Both the position numbers and the translations under genes were made by a program. From contig OY992536.1 of NCBI GenBank assembly GCA_963921195.1, forward strand, positions 239,976,023-240,040,022: a stretch of DNA of 64,000 bases, given 5' to 3'. The notes beneath the pieces are model-generated. The model made no database searches. It had not been told where the DNA came from and worked only from the letters and a program-made list of their open reading frames with translations. The stretch is from Pegoplata infirma (lineage: Eukaryota > Arthropoda > Insecta > Diptera > Anthomyiidae). Positions 1-12,289 of this stretch are shown piece after piece; the stretch's first letter is position 1, and every line of letters begins with the position of its first letter.

Positions 1-633
1 AAAAATGGGGGAAAACTAAGCGATTTTAAGAGAAAACACAGCGGTTTTTAGTCCGTTTTACGCTAACATGGCAACACTTTCTACGACTTAGGAGTGAGTC
101 AAACAACAAAAACCGATCTGGCATCCATTTTTCTTATGGCGCGTGATATCAGTTTTCTCTTTCTAACCTAATTCGTAGAATAATTTGAAAAAATTAACCA
201 TATGGTTCAAGAATACATTTTTGACACCTGTCACTTATGTCGAGTCTGTATTAGTCTGTGGTTAAGGCACAGACTATATACAGACTCGACAGTAGAGTTT
301 TATAAGAAAAAATGGGGAAAAACTAAGCGATTTTAGGAGAAAACACAGCGGTTTTTAGTCCGTTTTACGCTAACATGGCAACACTTTCTACGACGTAGGA
401 GTGAGTGAAACAACAAAAACCGATCTGGCATCCATTTTTCTAATGGCGCGTTATATTAGTTTTCTCTTTCTAACCTAATTCGTAGAATAATTTGAAAAAA
501 TTAACCATATGGTTCAAGACTACTTTTTTGACACCTGTCACTTATGTCGAGTCTGTATTAGTCTGTGGTTAAGGCATAGACTATATACAGACTCGTCAGT
601 AGAGTTTTATAAGAAAAAATGGGGAAGAACTAA

Positions 634-793
634 AACGATGTTCGCATTCATTTTTAACTAGTTTAATTATTGGTTTTGCCTATACAATTTAAACGTCAAA
701 ATTGAACTTCGTTTTATTTTGACAGATCAAGTGTTTAAATTGTGTGGGGAAAACACATAATTAAACTAGTTGAAATGAATGCGAATATGGTAT
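634..793. mobile_element. MITE H, copy 1
   Basis: The inverted ends read GTTCGCATTCATTT and AAATGAATGCGAATA, followed inward by AACTAGTTTAATTA on both arms. It interrupts the third 307-bp unit, whose sequence resumes directly after it. A second, larger copy lies at 1539-2203. No transposase is present. Confidence 0.75.
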
Positions 794-1231
794 AAGCGAT
801 TTTAGGAGAAAACCGAGCGGTTTTTAGCTAGTTTTAAGCTAACATGGCAACACCACAGACTAATACAGACTCGACATAAGTGACAGGTGTCAAAAAAGTA
901 GTCTTGAACTATATGGTAAATTTTTTCAAAATTTTCTACGAATTAGGTTAGAAAGAGAAAGCTAATATAACGCGCCATAAAAAAAAATAGATAGCAGATC
1001 GGTTTTTATTGTTTCACTCACTCCTAAGTCGTAGAAAATGTTGCCAAGTTAGCTTAAAACTACCTAAAACCCGCTCTGTTTTCTCCCAAAATCGCCTAGT
1101 TTTTCTCCATTTTTTGTTATAAAACTACTGTTTTCTCTTTCTAACCTAATTCGTAGAAAATTTTGAAAAAATTTACCATATAGTTCAAGACTACTTTTTT
1201 GACACCTGTCACTTATGTCGAGTCTGTATTA

Positions 1232-1360
1232 CCCCCAGTTTCTGTAATACGAACGCCATTCTTTTGAGACGAATTTGTGTGTATTTTGTTATTGTAACAA
1301 AAACAAAATACATGCAAATTCGTCGCAGACGAATGGCGTTCATATTACAGAAACTGGGGG
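1232..1360. mobile_element. 129-bp palindromic MITE, TA target duplication
   Basis: Arms of nearly 60 bp start CCCCCAGTTTCTGTAATA and end with the reverse complement, around a ~10-base loop. TA flanks both sides (1230-1231 and 1361-1362), as in Tc1/mariner-type insertion. The element splits a 307-bp repeat unit whose two halves continue on either side. Confidence 0.88.
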
Positions 1361-1538
1361 TAAGTCTGTGGTTAAGGACTACTTTTTCGTCACCTGTCAC
1401 TTATGTCGAGTCTGTATTAGTCTGTGCTAATGTGTGTACAAGTTGTTTGTCGTCTAATGCGCCCTTTTAAATTTTCATCCGACCAGTCATCCGACAGCCC
1501 CATACACGAGAAAAATTTCACTGTGTTCAGCTGTGTTT

Positions 1539-2203
1539 TACCATATTCGCATTCATTAAGACTTAGTTTAATTATATTTTCCCCATACACTTCTAAACAC
1601 TTTATTTGCCAAAATTAAACGGCATTTAATTTTATTTAAAAGTGTTTGCTTATTTCTGTTGAAATAGTTTTTGTGTGAAATACAACCCACAAAGTGTTTT
1701 TGCGTAAATTAACCAAGTTTTTTATTTAAAAATACTGGGCTATATTTTATGCAAAGGCTTGGTTATTAAGTTGTCTGTCAAAATAAAACGCCATTTAATT
1801 TTGACGTTTAAATTGTATGGGGAAAACCAACAATTAAACTTGTTAAAAACAGGGTTGGCAACCGATACCCACCTAGAATAACGGTATTTGGCTATTGTAC
1901 CGCAACCAATAAAGATATGGACATTTTTAAAAGCGATTATGAAAGCTGATGAAATTTCTGGTATTTTAAATTTGTCACTTCGTGTTTCTACCGGTTAGTT
2001 TTCAAAATATAGGCCTATATAACTAAAACAAACCGGTAGAAACACGAAGTGACACAATCAAAATACTAGAAATTTCATCAGCTTTCATAATCGCTTTTAA
2101 AAATGTCCATATCTTTATTGGTTGCGGTACTATAGCCAAATGCCGTTATTCTAGGTGGGTATCGGTTTCCAACCCTGGTTAAAAATGAATGCGAACATCG
2201 TTT
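1539..2203. mobile_element. MITE H, copy 2, carrying a nested hAT-like MITE
   Basis: The ends TATTCGCATTCATTAA and AATGAATGCGAACATCG match copy 1 at 634-793, as do the subterminal parts around TTTAAATTGTATGGGGAAAA. Its right part is interrupted by a separate palindromic element at 1850-2177. Confidence 0.7.
1850..2177. mobile_element. 328-bp hAT-like MITE, 8-bp target duplication
   Basis: The inverted repeat begins CAGGGTTGGCAACCGATACC and ends with its near-exact complement; arms are about 145 bp. The flanks GTTAAAAA at 1842-1849 and 2178-2185 are identical. An 8-bp duplication together with a CAGGG terminus is the hallmark of hAT transposons. No ORF is visible, so it is non-autonomous. It is nested in MITE H copy 2. 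Confidence 0.9.
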
Positions 2204-3856
2204 AAGTGTTTTTTCGTGTAATGAAGAAAAAAACTTTGAAAAAGAATACTACATACATGTTCGTGCTAAAGATTTTTAACGAGTAGTTAAATTTAACGTT
2301 TGGCAATTACCAGACTAAATTAACCGTGGTCGTGAAAATCCTTACTAATAAAATAAAGACATTAAACAGGTCGTTTATTTAAAAGATTTTTATTTAATAA
2401 AGTTGATAAAAAGTTTCTTTTTCGTTTTTCTCAAAACAAAGTAAATGGTCTTTGGGTCGTACCAATAATTAACAAACGATATGACACAGTGTAAAGATCG
2501 TCTCTAATAATGTTCAATTAAGCGATTTTTCTAAAAAGAAGATGATCAGCACTTATGCGAAATGTTAATTTATCTTTCTCTTTTTTACTCATACTTTTTT
2601 ATCTATACAACTAATGACTACAACAACTAGACGAGGTACACAAAAATACGATTTCAGTTCCTTCTACAATGTTCTTTCATCAAATTTTAATTGCAAAGCT
2701 AGCATTTAAAGAAATAATTTTGTTGGTATTCCAACTAAATACTTTGTTTACAAGAAGCCGTAGAAGAATTATTGAAAATAAAGAAGATTATATATTATAT
2801 ATATTATATGCAAATGTAGAATATAAATAAATGCACAAATTGTAATATTAAAACACCAAATTTTTTAATTCGAAAAAATTCTGTATAAATGTCTCAAGCT
2901 GTGAACGAAAAACATCTAATTGGATATTTATAATTTTATGCAATTTCATTGTGTTCCGTACAAGAATAATACTGTGAAATGCAGTACAATAATTTTACAA
3001 TAGTTTTGTTGACAAATATTTGCTTTAAAAAATACTTTATAAATGTTTAAAAATAAATTATTTCTGCCGAATACATTTTGTTCCTCAACAAAGAAATATA
3101 AATCATCTGTAAAACACCGGTTACACCAACAAAATATTGTAGAAATAAAGAGTTAATTATGGAAATAAAGCAAACAAAACAAATTTGTGTTTGTCGAGTT
3201 ACAGAACGAATTTATTTAAAACTTTTATCGTTTTTAAAGCAAATATTTTTTAATAAAACTATTGAAAAATTATTTTCTCTATAGGTATAAATCGAAAGAA
3301 TTAAAAATTTTTTGATGTTATCGAATTTACTTTTGCGAAAATGAAACAAAATTTTAACATACATATAAAATACTACGAAAAATGTACATAGGGGGATTAA
3401 ATATTTTTTTAAAATAAAACAATAGACAAATATATTAAATTTAATTTTGGTTTTTATATACAATGCTTATTATACATAACATTGTACATATATATAATTT
3501 GTAAGTATAATTGTATATATGTACAAATACCAAAAAATAAAGCTGTATAAAAGGGAAAGAACAAAAATTTTTTAATATTGTTTTGATTTCGTTTAAAAAA
3601 GAGATGGCTTGCTATTACAGCAAGGCATCTTTATCTAATTAGATAAACGCACGAGGCAAACAGTATATGGTAAAAACCAGTAAAAACTATTTAAACATTT
3701 TTAATTAAATTTGGAAGCCTTTTTATAGTATAAGGACTATTTAATGGATGGAAACTAGATTTATAAAAACTGTATTTTAAAAATACATTATAAAAAAATT
3801 AAAGAAAAGATGTATGTATTAAAAAAATGCTAAAATTGTCAAGAAATACGTACAAA
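2204..3856. other. AT-rich sequence, no gene seen
   Basis: Low-complexity AT-rich DNA without a convincing ORF, splice-flanked exon or terminal inverted repeat. It may be single-copy intronic or intergenic sequence. Confidence 0.6.
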
Positions 3857-4333
3857 GGTACCTACAGACAACACTATATTATAAACAATATCCAATTATA
3901 TTAAAGGTATATTGATAGTGTGTGGGTAAGATTGACGATTGCAAAAGATAGCTACAGACGATATTTGCATAAATTATAATTTATAATGTGAAATTAAACA
4001 AACTACATACTTTTAACAGCCAAAAAGTTGCTTGATTAAAATTCGTTTTACTTTAATATTTTCATTTCCATTTGTAAAGGTACCTACAGACGACACAATA
4101 TTATGTACAATATGCTATTATATTAATGTAAGTAAGATTGACGATTGTACAATCGTCAATATTACCCACAGACCGTCAATATAATTTTATATTGTACATA
4201 ATTTTGCGTCGTCTGTAGGTACCTTTACAAATGGAAATGAAAATATTTATTAAAATAAAATGAATTTTATTTAAGCAAGTTGTTGGCTGTTAAAAGTATG
4301 TAGGTTGTTTAATTTAACATTGTAATTTATACA
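3857..4333. repeat. Palindromic element with inner GGTACC hairpin
   Basis: From about 3978 to 4333 the two halves are reverse complements around a centre near 4150 (ACGATTGTACAATCGT). Arms include TACTTTTAACAGCCAA and TTTCATTTCCATTTGTAAAG, and the inner hairpin carries GGTACCTACAGACGAC on both sides. A degenerate half-copy with GGTACCTACAGACAACAC sits just upstream at 3858-3960. It looks like one MITE nested in another. Confidence 0.75.
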
Positions 4334-7300
4334 AATCTTCTAGGCCGAATTGATTTTAATAACTTTTCTTTAACATATTACAGACTATTGGAATTAGTTT
4401 TCACGAAATCTCAGATCAGTAAACGTTTTAATAACGAATTACAACTTTCAAGGTAATCCAATTAAAATAATCATACAAATACATGCGGGAAGCCTAATTT
4501 GGGTATTAATAAAAATGTATCTTATTTTGGTAAAAGTAAAACTTTATTGGGGACACCCCTTAGGTGAAAACAATGTGCCACTCAATTTTGAAAAATAAAG
4601 CTTTACTGAGCTATTTTCAGTACCAAAATCTCGGGCTCAGAAGGGCCCTAGAGCTTGACCGCCAGCTTATTTTAATTTATGTATTATTTCTTAACGGGGT
4701 AGCATATATTTTTTGCGATTTACATGCAGATTTTTTTGCTTGCGTGTTTTTAAAGACAAACAGGGTAGAAAAAAATCACGTATTCTGTTTTTCCGCGTGT
4801 TGTTTTTATCCTCGATTACCATAAAAACGCGAGAAAAAAGTCACAATGTAAATTGCCACTAAGGGATTTAACTACATAATTATTATGGGGAACGCTAGTT
4901 CGCAAATTTTGTAATAGAAACTTACCGTATTAAAAATATCTGTATTTGCTGATGTTTTTTTTAAATTAATTTTTAATTTTATTATTTTTAATCACAATTT
5001 TTTTTTTTAATATTCACAATAAAATTTTTCGTGTTAATCACTGCACTTTTTTGTAAGAATGAAAATTAAAATTTTCATCTTTGTCAAAAAAAAAAAACTA
5101 TGTTAATATGATTGAATTTTTTTTTGGAGGAACAAGTAATTATTTGAACAACAGTTTTTCGGTTCAGTTTACCAAAACGGTTTCACTTGTTTTTAGTTTG
5201 AATTTTTTATCAATAAAATGTTGCAATAACAAATTTTTTCGATGTGGACATAACCGATAGTAAATGAATATAACTAATTCGTAAAATTTAAAAAAACTGG
5301 TATATTAAGAATCAAATTTTATGTCCGTATTGTCGTTTGTTGATACTGAGACATAAAGTATAGAATTCTATACAGTTTTTACAATCGATAATTTAAAAAA
5401 AAAAATCAAATTACTTTAATTGATTGGAACACCAAATGTTGTTGTCGTCAATACTATTTTTTTATTAATATATCCCTTAAATGTTAATCATGATTGGATA
5501 TTTATTACCAATGGTAATATATTATAGTTCTAATAAAAAATATTTATGTTACATTAAATTTCTGTAATAATAATGGAATTCCAACTGATGTGTTTTCTGT
5601 GTGTAGGTTACCCTTACATTCTACAATTCATCTTTTATCACATTGACCATATTTATTTAACTAGACAAAAAGGTTTTTAAAGATCACAAACTCTTTAATT
5701 TATTAAATGGACGTCCTTAATACGTTTCCAATGGTGTGCTTCTCTAATTTATTGGACCAAAATTGGCAAAAATGTAAAGGATTCAATACATATCACAAGT
5801 TTATTTAAATAAACATACATAAATATTTCCAATTATTTTTTGACACAAACAAAAAAAACGTTTTTTTTTTTGGTTTTTTTTTTTTTTTGTACGATAAATA
5901 TCTTTTTTAAATTTTATGGAAAACTTTTTTTTTTGTACTTTATATTTTTATGTTTTTGAAAGAAAAATATATTTTGAACTTGCGATGAATATACAAAACA
6001 ATATTACAGAAAAATATTTTATTTGGAACACAAAAATTTTTTTTATTTTTGATGAAAACTTTAAATTTTGTGTTTTCGGTTTTTAAAATCCGGTGTCTGA
6101 AAATGACTTTGTTTTAAATAATGGTACATCATAGCGTATGAGTATTATTCGTATGAAATTTATTATCACTCATACGTAACCAAGATTGAATGATTACAAA
6201 TTGAATGAAATGTTTTATGTAGTTGATATTTTTTATTCATAACTATGACACTACCAAAATAGTATTTCCTTGACATTTTGTAAAATTGAATTCTCAATTG
6301 AATCCTCAGTTAATAAAAAAACAAAAAAAACTAAGAACCATACAAAATCTTTCAAACCTACTCCTTAGACTACGACGATAGTGTTCGCACATAATTGATC
6401 ATAATGCCTGTAGCAGACACAAAAAAAAACAAACAGCAAGTAGCCAAACGTTAGTAGGTTAAACAAGTAAATCCGTAGCAGCAACCTTGTATTTTTTTAT
6501 ATTTTTGTCGTTATTATGATTTTTTTAATACTGCTGCTGCTATTGTACTTGTACTTGTTATAAACCACTTGAACTTATCCACAAGTATTTGCCCACAAGC
6601 AATGAAATTGTTTGCGTTATTTGTAACGTGTCTCCATCTCAATGATGCTACTACGCTAGTAAGTATTTAGTAACCGTCCTTCTCCCGCTTCATTCTAAGG
6701 ACATGATGGGCGTGGGTTGCTTGGCTAACTTGTGGTGCCAACCGTTGACGATGATTTCTCTTATGTATGGTTGAATTTTTAAAAAAATGTCAATACAATT
6801 TTGTATGTTTTTTTTTTGTTTCATTCCCATTCATTCATTTAAGTGGTAAAGATGCTTTGCAGTGTAAATTCAATGAAATGGATAAGAGATGAATAAAGAA
6901 TCCCAACAAAAAAAAAAAAAACAATTGGCATTCCATGCCACTGTTTGGTGAATAAGTCACATTTCAATCTTTCACTCACTTTTTGCTATTGTCCTCCCAA
7001 TTTTTACCCCCAGCTGTTGTTGGCTTTTTGTTTTAATAAAGTGCTTATGGAGTGAAAATATCTTTAACATGGTCATAGATATTTAATTGCAGTTGTACTA
7101 TGACTTTTGAAATAATTGACCAACGAATGAATATTTTAAGCCCATTATATCATTTTGTATAATTTTAAAGGATTAAATCATTTTGTGTTTTATTACACTG
7201 CCACCATAGCAAAGGGTCATACGCGGATCCACAAATTTAAATATTGGGATAATTACACTAGATTACAACGAAAATGTGCCCTAACCGCGACTATTTTTTT

Positions 7301-7430
7301 ATGTAATTGGACCCCCAAATTCAACACTTTCATCGCAAAAAATTTTCACGGATACATACATTTTTTTTAATAAATTTTTTAGGAGGTATTTTCACTATTT
7401 TCATTATACAGCAGACGACTTTTTTATAGT
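4334..7430. other. AT-rich low-copy sequence, no gene seen
   Basis: Long AT-rich stretch with poly-A/T tracts. The part at 6360-6760 has more balanced composition (for example GACATGATGGGCGTGGG) and could be a conserved non-coding segment, but no open frame with splice signals was found. Confidence 0.5.
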
Positions 7431-7621
7431 ACACAGAAAATAATATCAAGAAAAATGAGTAATTAAATTTTTAAAACAAATTTGAGTAATTTTTTAATTA
7501 ACGCAATTAAAAATTTACTCAAAAATTGGAAATAAAATTTGAGTAAATAATATAATACAAATTTAATTTTTTTTTTATTCTCTTGGTGTTTTGAATTCTC
7601 ATTTAGTTTATAGTTTTTTGT

Positions 7622-8545
7622 ATATGAGGCATTCCATGTCAAATCGGACACTTTGAAATTTTTTTTTTTTAGATCTTCCCAATTTGTTTACAGTTTTTAG
7701 TACTCTTCGAAAACTCCTTCGTGGTAAATTTTCCGATTTTTTTGATGACCGGTTCAAAAGATATCGAATTTTTACAAATTGATTGTTTGCTCCTTTACTC
7801 AAACTTCTTTTACTCATAACTTCTTCAATAATGGTCCAAATTTATTTATTTTTTTCAAAATTTTTGTTTTTTTATGTACTTTTAAAAAAAAAATCCCAAA
7901 AAATTCTTAAAAGCGCTCTAGTATGCGATTTTTAAGTTTTAAAATTTAAATCTCATTTTTGAAAATGTTCGTACTCTTCGATTTATTTGAAATTTTTTTG
8001 TGTAAAACTTCTATCGATTTTAAAAATTTTTTGCCCAGGAGGATCGTGGGATAACGATTATTACTATTTTTTTAAATTTTTTGAAAAAATTTTATTGTAA
8101 TTTTCCAATCTTAAAATCATTTCTACTGCTCCAATGGTGCGTTATAGAGGGGTCATTTATAAGACCGGCCCCATTAATTTTTACGTCTTAACATTTCTTT
8201 GGAACAAACTAATACCTTATCTCCAATTTCTAAGGGGGCTCCCACACAAAACGACATTTTTCAAAATTTGCTCAAACCGCTCTAACTGCCCTAATAGTGT
8301 CCTTACAGCAACAAAATGTATAACCGACTCACAATATTTTTTCAGTCCAAACATTTTCTCTGAACACACCTACCGTCTATCTCTAATTTTGAAAACAATT
8401 TTTTTGTAAATTTGTTTTATTTAATCACCTTCTACCGGTCCAATGGTGCGCCCGAGAGGGGACATTAGTGAGACCGACACTTATTTATTTTTACCCTACA
8501 ACATATTTTTAATTCACATTTACGCCCTATCTCCACTCCCTAATG
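7622..8545. mobile_element. Insertion related to the large foldback at 55.5-61.4 kb
   Basis: It starts ATGAGGCATTCCATGTCAAA, a terminus also seen near 24028, 37399 and 53950 (inverted). Its right half shares CTAACTGCCC, AATGGTGCG and GACCGAC phrases with 56100-56560. It is absent from the other MITE F copies, so it inserted after that element. Confidence 0.6.
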
Positions 8546-8927
8546 TATCAAATAAATTGATACATTTTGAGTAAATTTGTAATTGACACAATTAAAAAGT
8601 TACTTAAAAATATTGAAAAATTTTAAGTAAAGTTTTAATTGTGTGAATTAATAATTTACTCAATTTTTTTATTAAGCATTTAATAATTTTTTATTAAAAG
8701 TTTACTCAATACTATTAAGTGCGGTTAACACAATATCCAGTTAAATCAAAGTTAACGTAACCTCCGGTTAGTCCCATACAAATGTGACATCTATAACCTC
8801 CGGTTAGCACTAAACCCAATTTATCTTCCGGTTAGTTCGTTTGTGTTATCGGCCCTAAATCGTTTACTGGTGCAAAATTGAGTAATTTTTTACTCAATAG
8901 TATTAAAAATTTACTCATTTTTTTTAT

Positions 8928-9803
8928 TATACCCTCCACTCTAGTGATAGAGGGTATATATAAGTTTGTCATTCCGTTTGTAACACCTCGAAATATTGGT
9001 CTAGGACCCCATAAAGTATATATATTCATGATCCTCGATCGATTTTAAGACGATCTAGCGATGTCCGTCCGTCCGTCCGTCCGTCCGTCTGTCCGTCTGT
9101 CTGTCTGTCTGTCTGTTGAAAACACGCTAACTTTTGAAAGACTTTACGGAGGCTCCTGAAGTTTAGCATATATGTTGGGCATTTACCTGGTCAGGTTGGT
9201 ATTGCAATCCAGCGAAATCGGTCCAGTGGTTCAAAAGTTATAAGCAAATGAGTGAATTTCGGCAAGGGTTTTTCTGGAATTTACGAGATAAAACACACGG
9301 TAACTTTCGAACGGCAATTCTGAGGGTGCTGAAGTGTGGTATATATATTTGCCGTTCCTCTGGTCCGGTTCGTTTTAAATTTTCAGCCAAATCGGTCCAG
9401 TGGTTCAAAAGTTATTAGCAAAACCGTAAATTTCAGATTCACCTCACCTTAAATTCACGTGTTGAAACCCCGTTAAACAGGTTTTAAAAACATTGGTAAG
9501 TCACAAAAATATTTTACAACGCATTTTTGTCACTCAAAAATATTTTTACACTAAAAGAAAAAAAAAATACACTCCAAAAAAATTTTACACTCAAAAAAAA
9601 TTTTACACTCAAAAAAAAATTTAGTAAATTATTTTTTTTTTTTTTTCAAAAATTAGTTAAAAAAAAAAGTTTTTTTAAACAAAATAAAATATTTCTAATC
9701 AAAAATGTTATTTTTTCACACTAGAAAATTTACTATAACTTAAAAAGGGCATTGTGGAGGGTATTCATAGATTCGGCGAAGTCGAATTTAACTTTTCTAC
9801 TTG
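8928..9803 (+). mobile_element. DINE-1-like (Helentron) element, subfamily A
   Basis: Begins TATACCCTCCACTCTAGTG, whose flank forms a short hairpin with ATAGAGGGTATA. Next come AAAGTATATATATTCATGATC and GCGATGTCCGTCCG, then a GTCC/GTCT microsatellite at about 9062-9115. The 3' end is AACTTTTCTACTTG followed by T's. This order matches Drosophila DINE-1/INE-1, which are known as non-autonomous Helentrons. No Rep/helicase ORF is present. It is inserted in MITE F copy 1. Confidence 0.88.
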
Positions 9804-9937
9804 TTTTTTTTTCTGTAGATGCAATTTGTTAAAGATAAATTTAACAATATTAACCGTTATTATTATCAAACGTGTATAATTTAAAAAAAATGTTATGTAG
9901 GTAATATATAAAGCTTTAATTAAAGCTTGATAATGTC

Positions 9938-10162
9938 CAGGACTCTGATCACGTAAAACGATAGTTGACTATCGTCGATTTTTGGAGCCTGGTTGCTCCT
10001 AAACTAAAAAAATGTTTCCATATTTTTTAATGTTTCTGGATTAGACAAAACTCTTTAATAATATCATAAAGAAAAACTTCAAAATTTTCCTTCAAAACGA
10101 CATGTATTTTGATGTCGTTTATGTATCGTCAATCGTTTTCGTTTTACGTGATTAGCCCCCTG
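9938..10162. mobile_element. 225-bp MITE with CAGG ends
   Basis: The termini CAGGACTCTGATCACGTAAA and, on the complement of the right end, CAGGGGGCTAATCACGTAAA are inverted repeats continuing through AACGA. The CAGG start suggests hAT, but no matching 8-bp flanks are seen, so the class is uncertain. A perfect palindrome AAGCTTTAATTAAAGCTT lies just outside at 9911-9928. Confidence 0.7.
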
Positions 10163-10224
10163 ATTGAGTAAATAATAAATGTGCTATGAGGGTCGATCTA
10201 GAAAATAAAATTATTTATGTATAT

Positions 10225-10429
10225 CGTCGGTGCGCCAACCAAAACCACAATGTGTTTTTCAAAATTTTTTGAAGAGACTTATAAATCAGATTTTTTGACC
10301 TTTAGCGGTGCTTTAAAACAATATTTATTTTATAAGTATTTAAATAATATTGCAAACTTGTTATTTACATTAATTTGAAATTTATTTACTTCAAAAAATA
10401 TACATAGCGATTTTGTTTGGCGCACCGAC
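10225..10429. mobile_element. 205-bp MITE with CGTCGGTGCGCCAA ends
   Basis: The terminal inverted repeat CGTCGGTGCGCCAAcCAAAA appears inverted as TTTTGTTTGGCGCACCGAC. Flanking ATAT/TATA on both sides suggests a short AT target duplication. No ORF. Confidence 0.75.
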
Positions 10430-10436
10430 TATATGT

Positions 10437-10965
10437 ACACAGAAAAAAATATGAAGGAAACAAATTTGAGTAATCACTAGTTTAAATTTAAAAACAAAAA
10501 TTGAGTAATTTTTTAATTGACGCAATTAAAAATTTACTTAAAAATTTTAAACACAATTTAAGTAAATAATTTAATAAAAATTTAATAATCTTTTTAATTT
10601 TTTTTAAAACTCTCATAGTTTTTTGAATTCTCGTTTAGATTATATATTTTTGTAAATGTATATGAAAGTTTATAATCGTCTTTATAAAATTTTCCTATAT
10701 TTTTGAGTCATAAATATGTTTGGTAAAGTTAAAAAAAAAAGTTTTTTGTTTTTTTTTTTGTAAAAAAATTTAAAACTTTTTTAAATTTTAAAAAAAATAA
10801 ATAGATAAATTTTGAGTAAATTTTTAATTGTGTCAATTAAAAATGTACTCATTTTTTTTTAAACATTTAATAAATTTTTATTAAAAATTTGCTCAATACT
10901 ATTAAATCGGTTTATTCAACAGTATTAAAAATTTACTCAAATATTTTTTTTTATTTTTTCTGTTT
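10437..10965. mobile_element. MITE F, copy 2
   Basis: An uninterrupted ~530-bp copy from ACACAGAAAAAAATAT to ATTTTTTCTGT. The body repeats TTGAGTAATTTTTTAATTG and AAAAATTTACTCAA in inverted orientation. It starts directly beside the preceding MITE and gives the reference structure for the interrupted copies. Confidence 0.82.
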
Positions 10966-11002
10966 AGATATTTTTCAGAACATTTTTTAAAAATATTTCT
11001 AA

Positions 11003-11608
11003 CAAGGGAAGTCTCCCTAGTGTCACCCGCGGATCTTTATGGAATTGGTTTTATTTTGTAGATCAGAAAAAATAAAGGGACACGTATTTTTTTTAGCGGC
11101 CCAAATTCATATTTAGGAGGTAAAAAGGAAGAGGGAAGACATGGCCATTTTTCAGTTTTTTTCGATTATCTCCTATATTATGCAAAGATGTTAGATGTCT
11201 AGTCATGTTATATACCAAATGAAAGGTCTTTGGAAAACCTATCTAATTGTGATAAGAACGTGTCCAAACATGCACAACTTTTCGTCATGTTGAGTAAAAA
11301 AACCAAAATTTTAGGACATTTTTTGTAATAAGTCGAAAAATATTAACTTCTTTGGCCCGTTGTTAGCACCACGAGATAGGTATTTTTAATACCTTTAATC
11401 TGATACCACACGTGCCTATATTAATTTTGCTTAAATAGGCGTAAATCTTAAAAAACTGAAAAAGGTCAATTTCCCCCCATACAAATCGACTCCGCCTAAA
11501 AATTAGTTTGGGCCGCTAAAAAAAATACGTGTCGAATTCATTTTCGTTCTTAACAACATATCCAAATTTCATGAAGATCGGAGGGTGACACCAGGGAGAC
11601 TTCCTTTG
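11003..11608. mobile_element. MITE I, copy 1 (CAAGGGAAGT ends)
   Basis: Inverted termini CAAGGGAAGTCTCCCTAGTG and CCAGGGAGACTTCCTTTG, with TGTCACCC continuing inward on both sides. Internal TTTAGCGGCCCAAA and TTTGGGCCGCTAAA extend the symmetry, with ACACGTATTTTTTTTAG and CTAAAAAAAATACGTGT outside and inside them. No coding capacity. Confidence 0.8.
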
Positions 11609-11689
11609 AAGTCGATTTTTTCCAAGTACAAGCATCAAAAATAGTTTAATAATAGTTTAATAATTTCACCGATTGACCGTTTAAAAAAA

Positions 11690-12285
11690 GTCGTTGAACA
11701 CAAACTGGATAATATACGTTTGAAACTAGAGACTAAATGTAGTAAAACTGTATTTACAGTTTTACATTTCGTGATCCTGTTTCCTTTTAAAAGGACTTCA
11801 AAGTCTTAGAGGATTAAATTTTATAAAAAATTAAATACTTCTACTTGTCCTAGGATGCCACTATTGATAGCAAATGAAAGTGGGGGATCTCCTCTAATTT
11901 TCCTATTTTATAATTTTTACATATCAGGAAAAAGGAAGTAAGTTACGTCCTTTCAAAAATGTATCCTACAACACCATTTAAAATTTTCAACAAAATATTT
12001 TGATAAAGTTTTCAAATGACTTTATTCACATCTTTTTATCCTGATATGGCAAAATAGAAAAATGGACAAATTGAGGGAGATCCTTCTTTTTCATTTGCCG
12101 TCACCAGGGTCATTCTAGGATAAGTAGAAATATTTCAAAAATATAAATACAAAATGTATCCTTTAAAACTTTGAAGTCCTTTTAAAAGGAAACAGAATCA
12201 CGATCTGAAAAATTGTAAATGCAGTTTTACTCCATTTGATCTATACTTTCAGAAGTATATCATCGGGTTCATATTTAATATTAGC
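11690..12285. repeat. ~600-bp foldback
   Basis: The left arm (TGTTTCCTTTTAAAAGGACT, TCTACTTGTCCTAGGATG, GCAAATGAAAGTGGGGGATC) is mirrored by the right arm (GGATCCTTCTTTTTCATTTG style inverse, CTAGGATAAGTAGAA, AGTCCTTTTAAAAGGAAACA). Arms are about 260 bp with a central spacer. No defined target duplication was found. It is probably a MITE or a transposon remnant. Confidence 0.75.
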
Positions 12286-12289
12286 TGTC

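Larger units (their letters stand above)
1..1428. repeat. 307-bp tandem units plus an inverted copy
   Basis: Two direct copies of a unit (1-306 and 307-613) are followed by a third copy broken by a MITE and resuming at about 792. From 855 to 1130 the same unit runs in reverse orientation, then parts return in direct orientation at 1131-1230 and 1361-1428. Shared words include GCTAACATGGCAACAC, CTAACCTAATTCGTAGAA and GACACCTGTCACTTATGTCG. The mix of tandem and inverted copies makes a foldback-like cluster. It could be a terminal-repeat array of one DNA transposon or a local satellite; no coding sequence is visible. Confidence 0.8.
7431..9816. mobile_element. MITE F, copy 1, split by two insertions
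   Basis: The ends are ACACAGAAAAtaat and TTTTTTTTCTGT. The body is rich in TTGAGTAA and TTTACTCAA words, as in the cleaner copies at 10437-10965 and 25005-25604. Compared with those copies, foreign sequence is inserted at about 7622-8545, and a DINE-1 element at 8928-9803 separates the last few bases from the rest. Confidence 0.78.

Noticed and set aside
6600..6760. Possible exon because of balanced base composition
   Set aside because: No frame with plausible splice sites or recognisable peptide.
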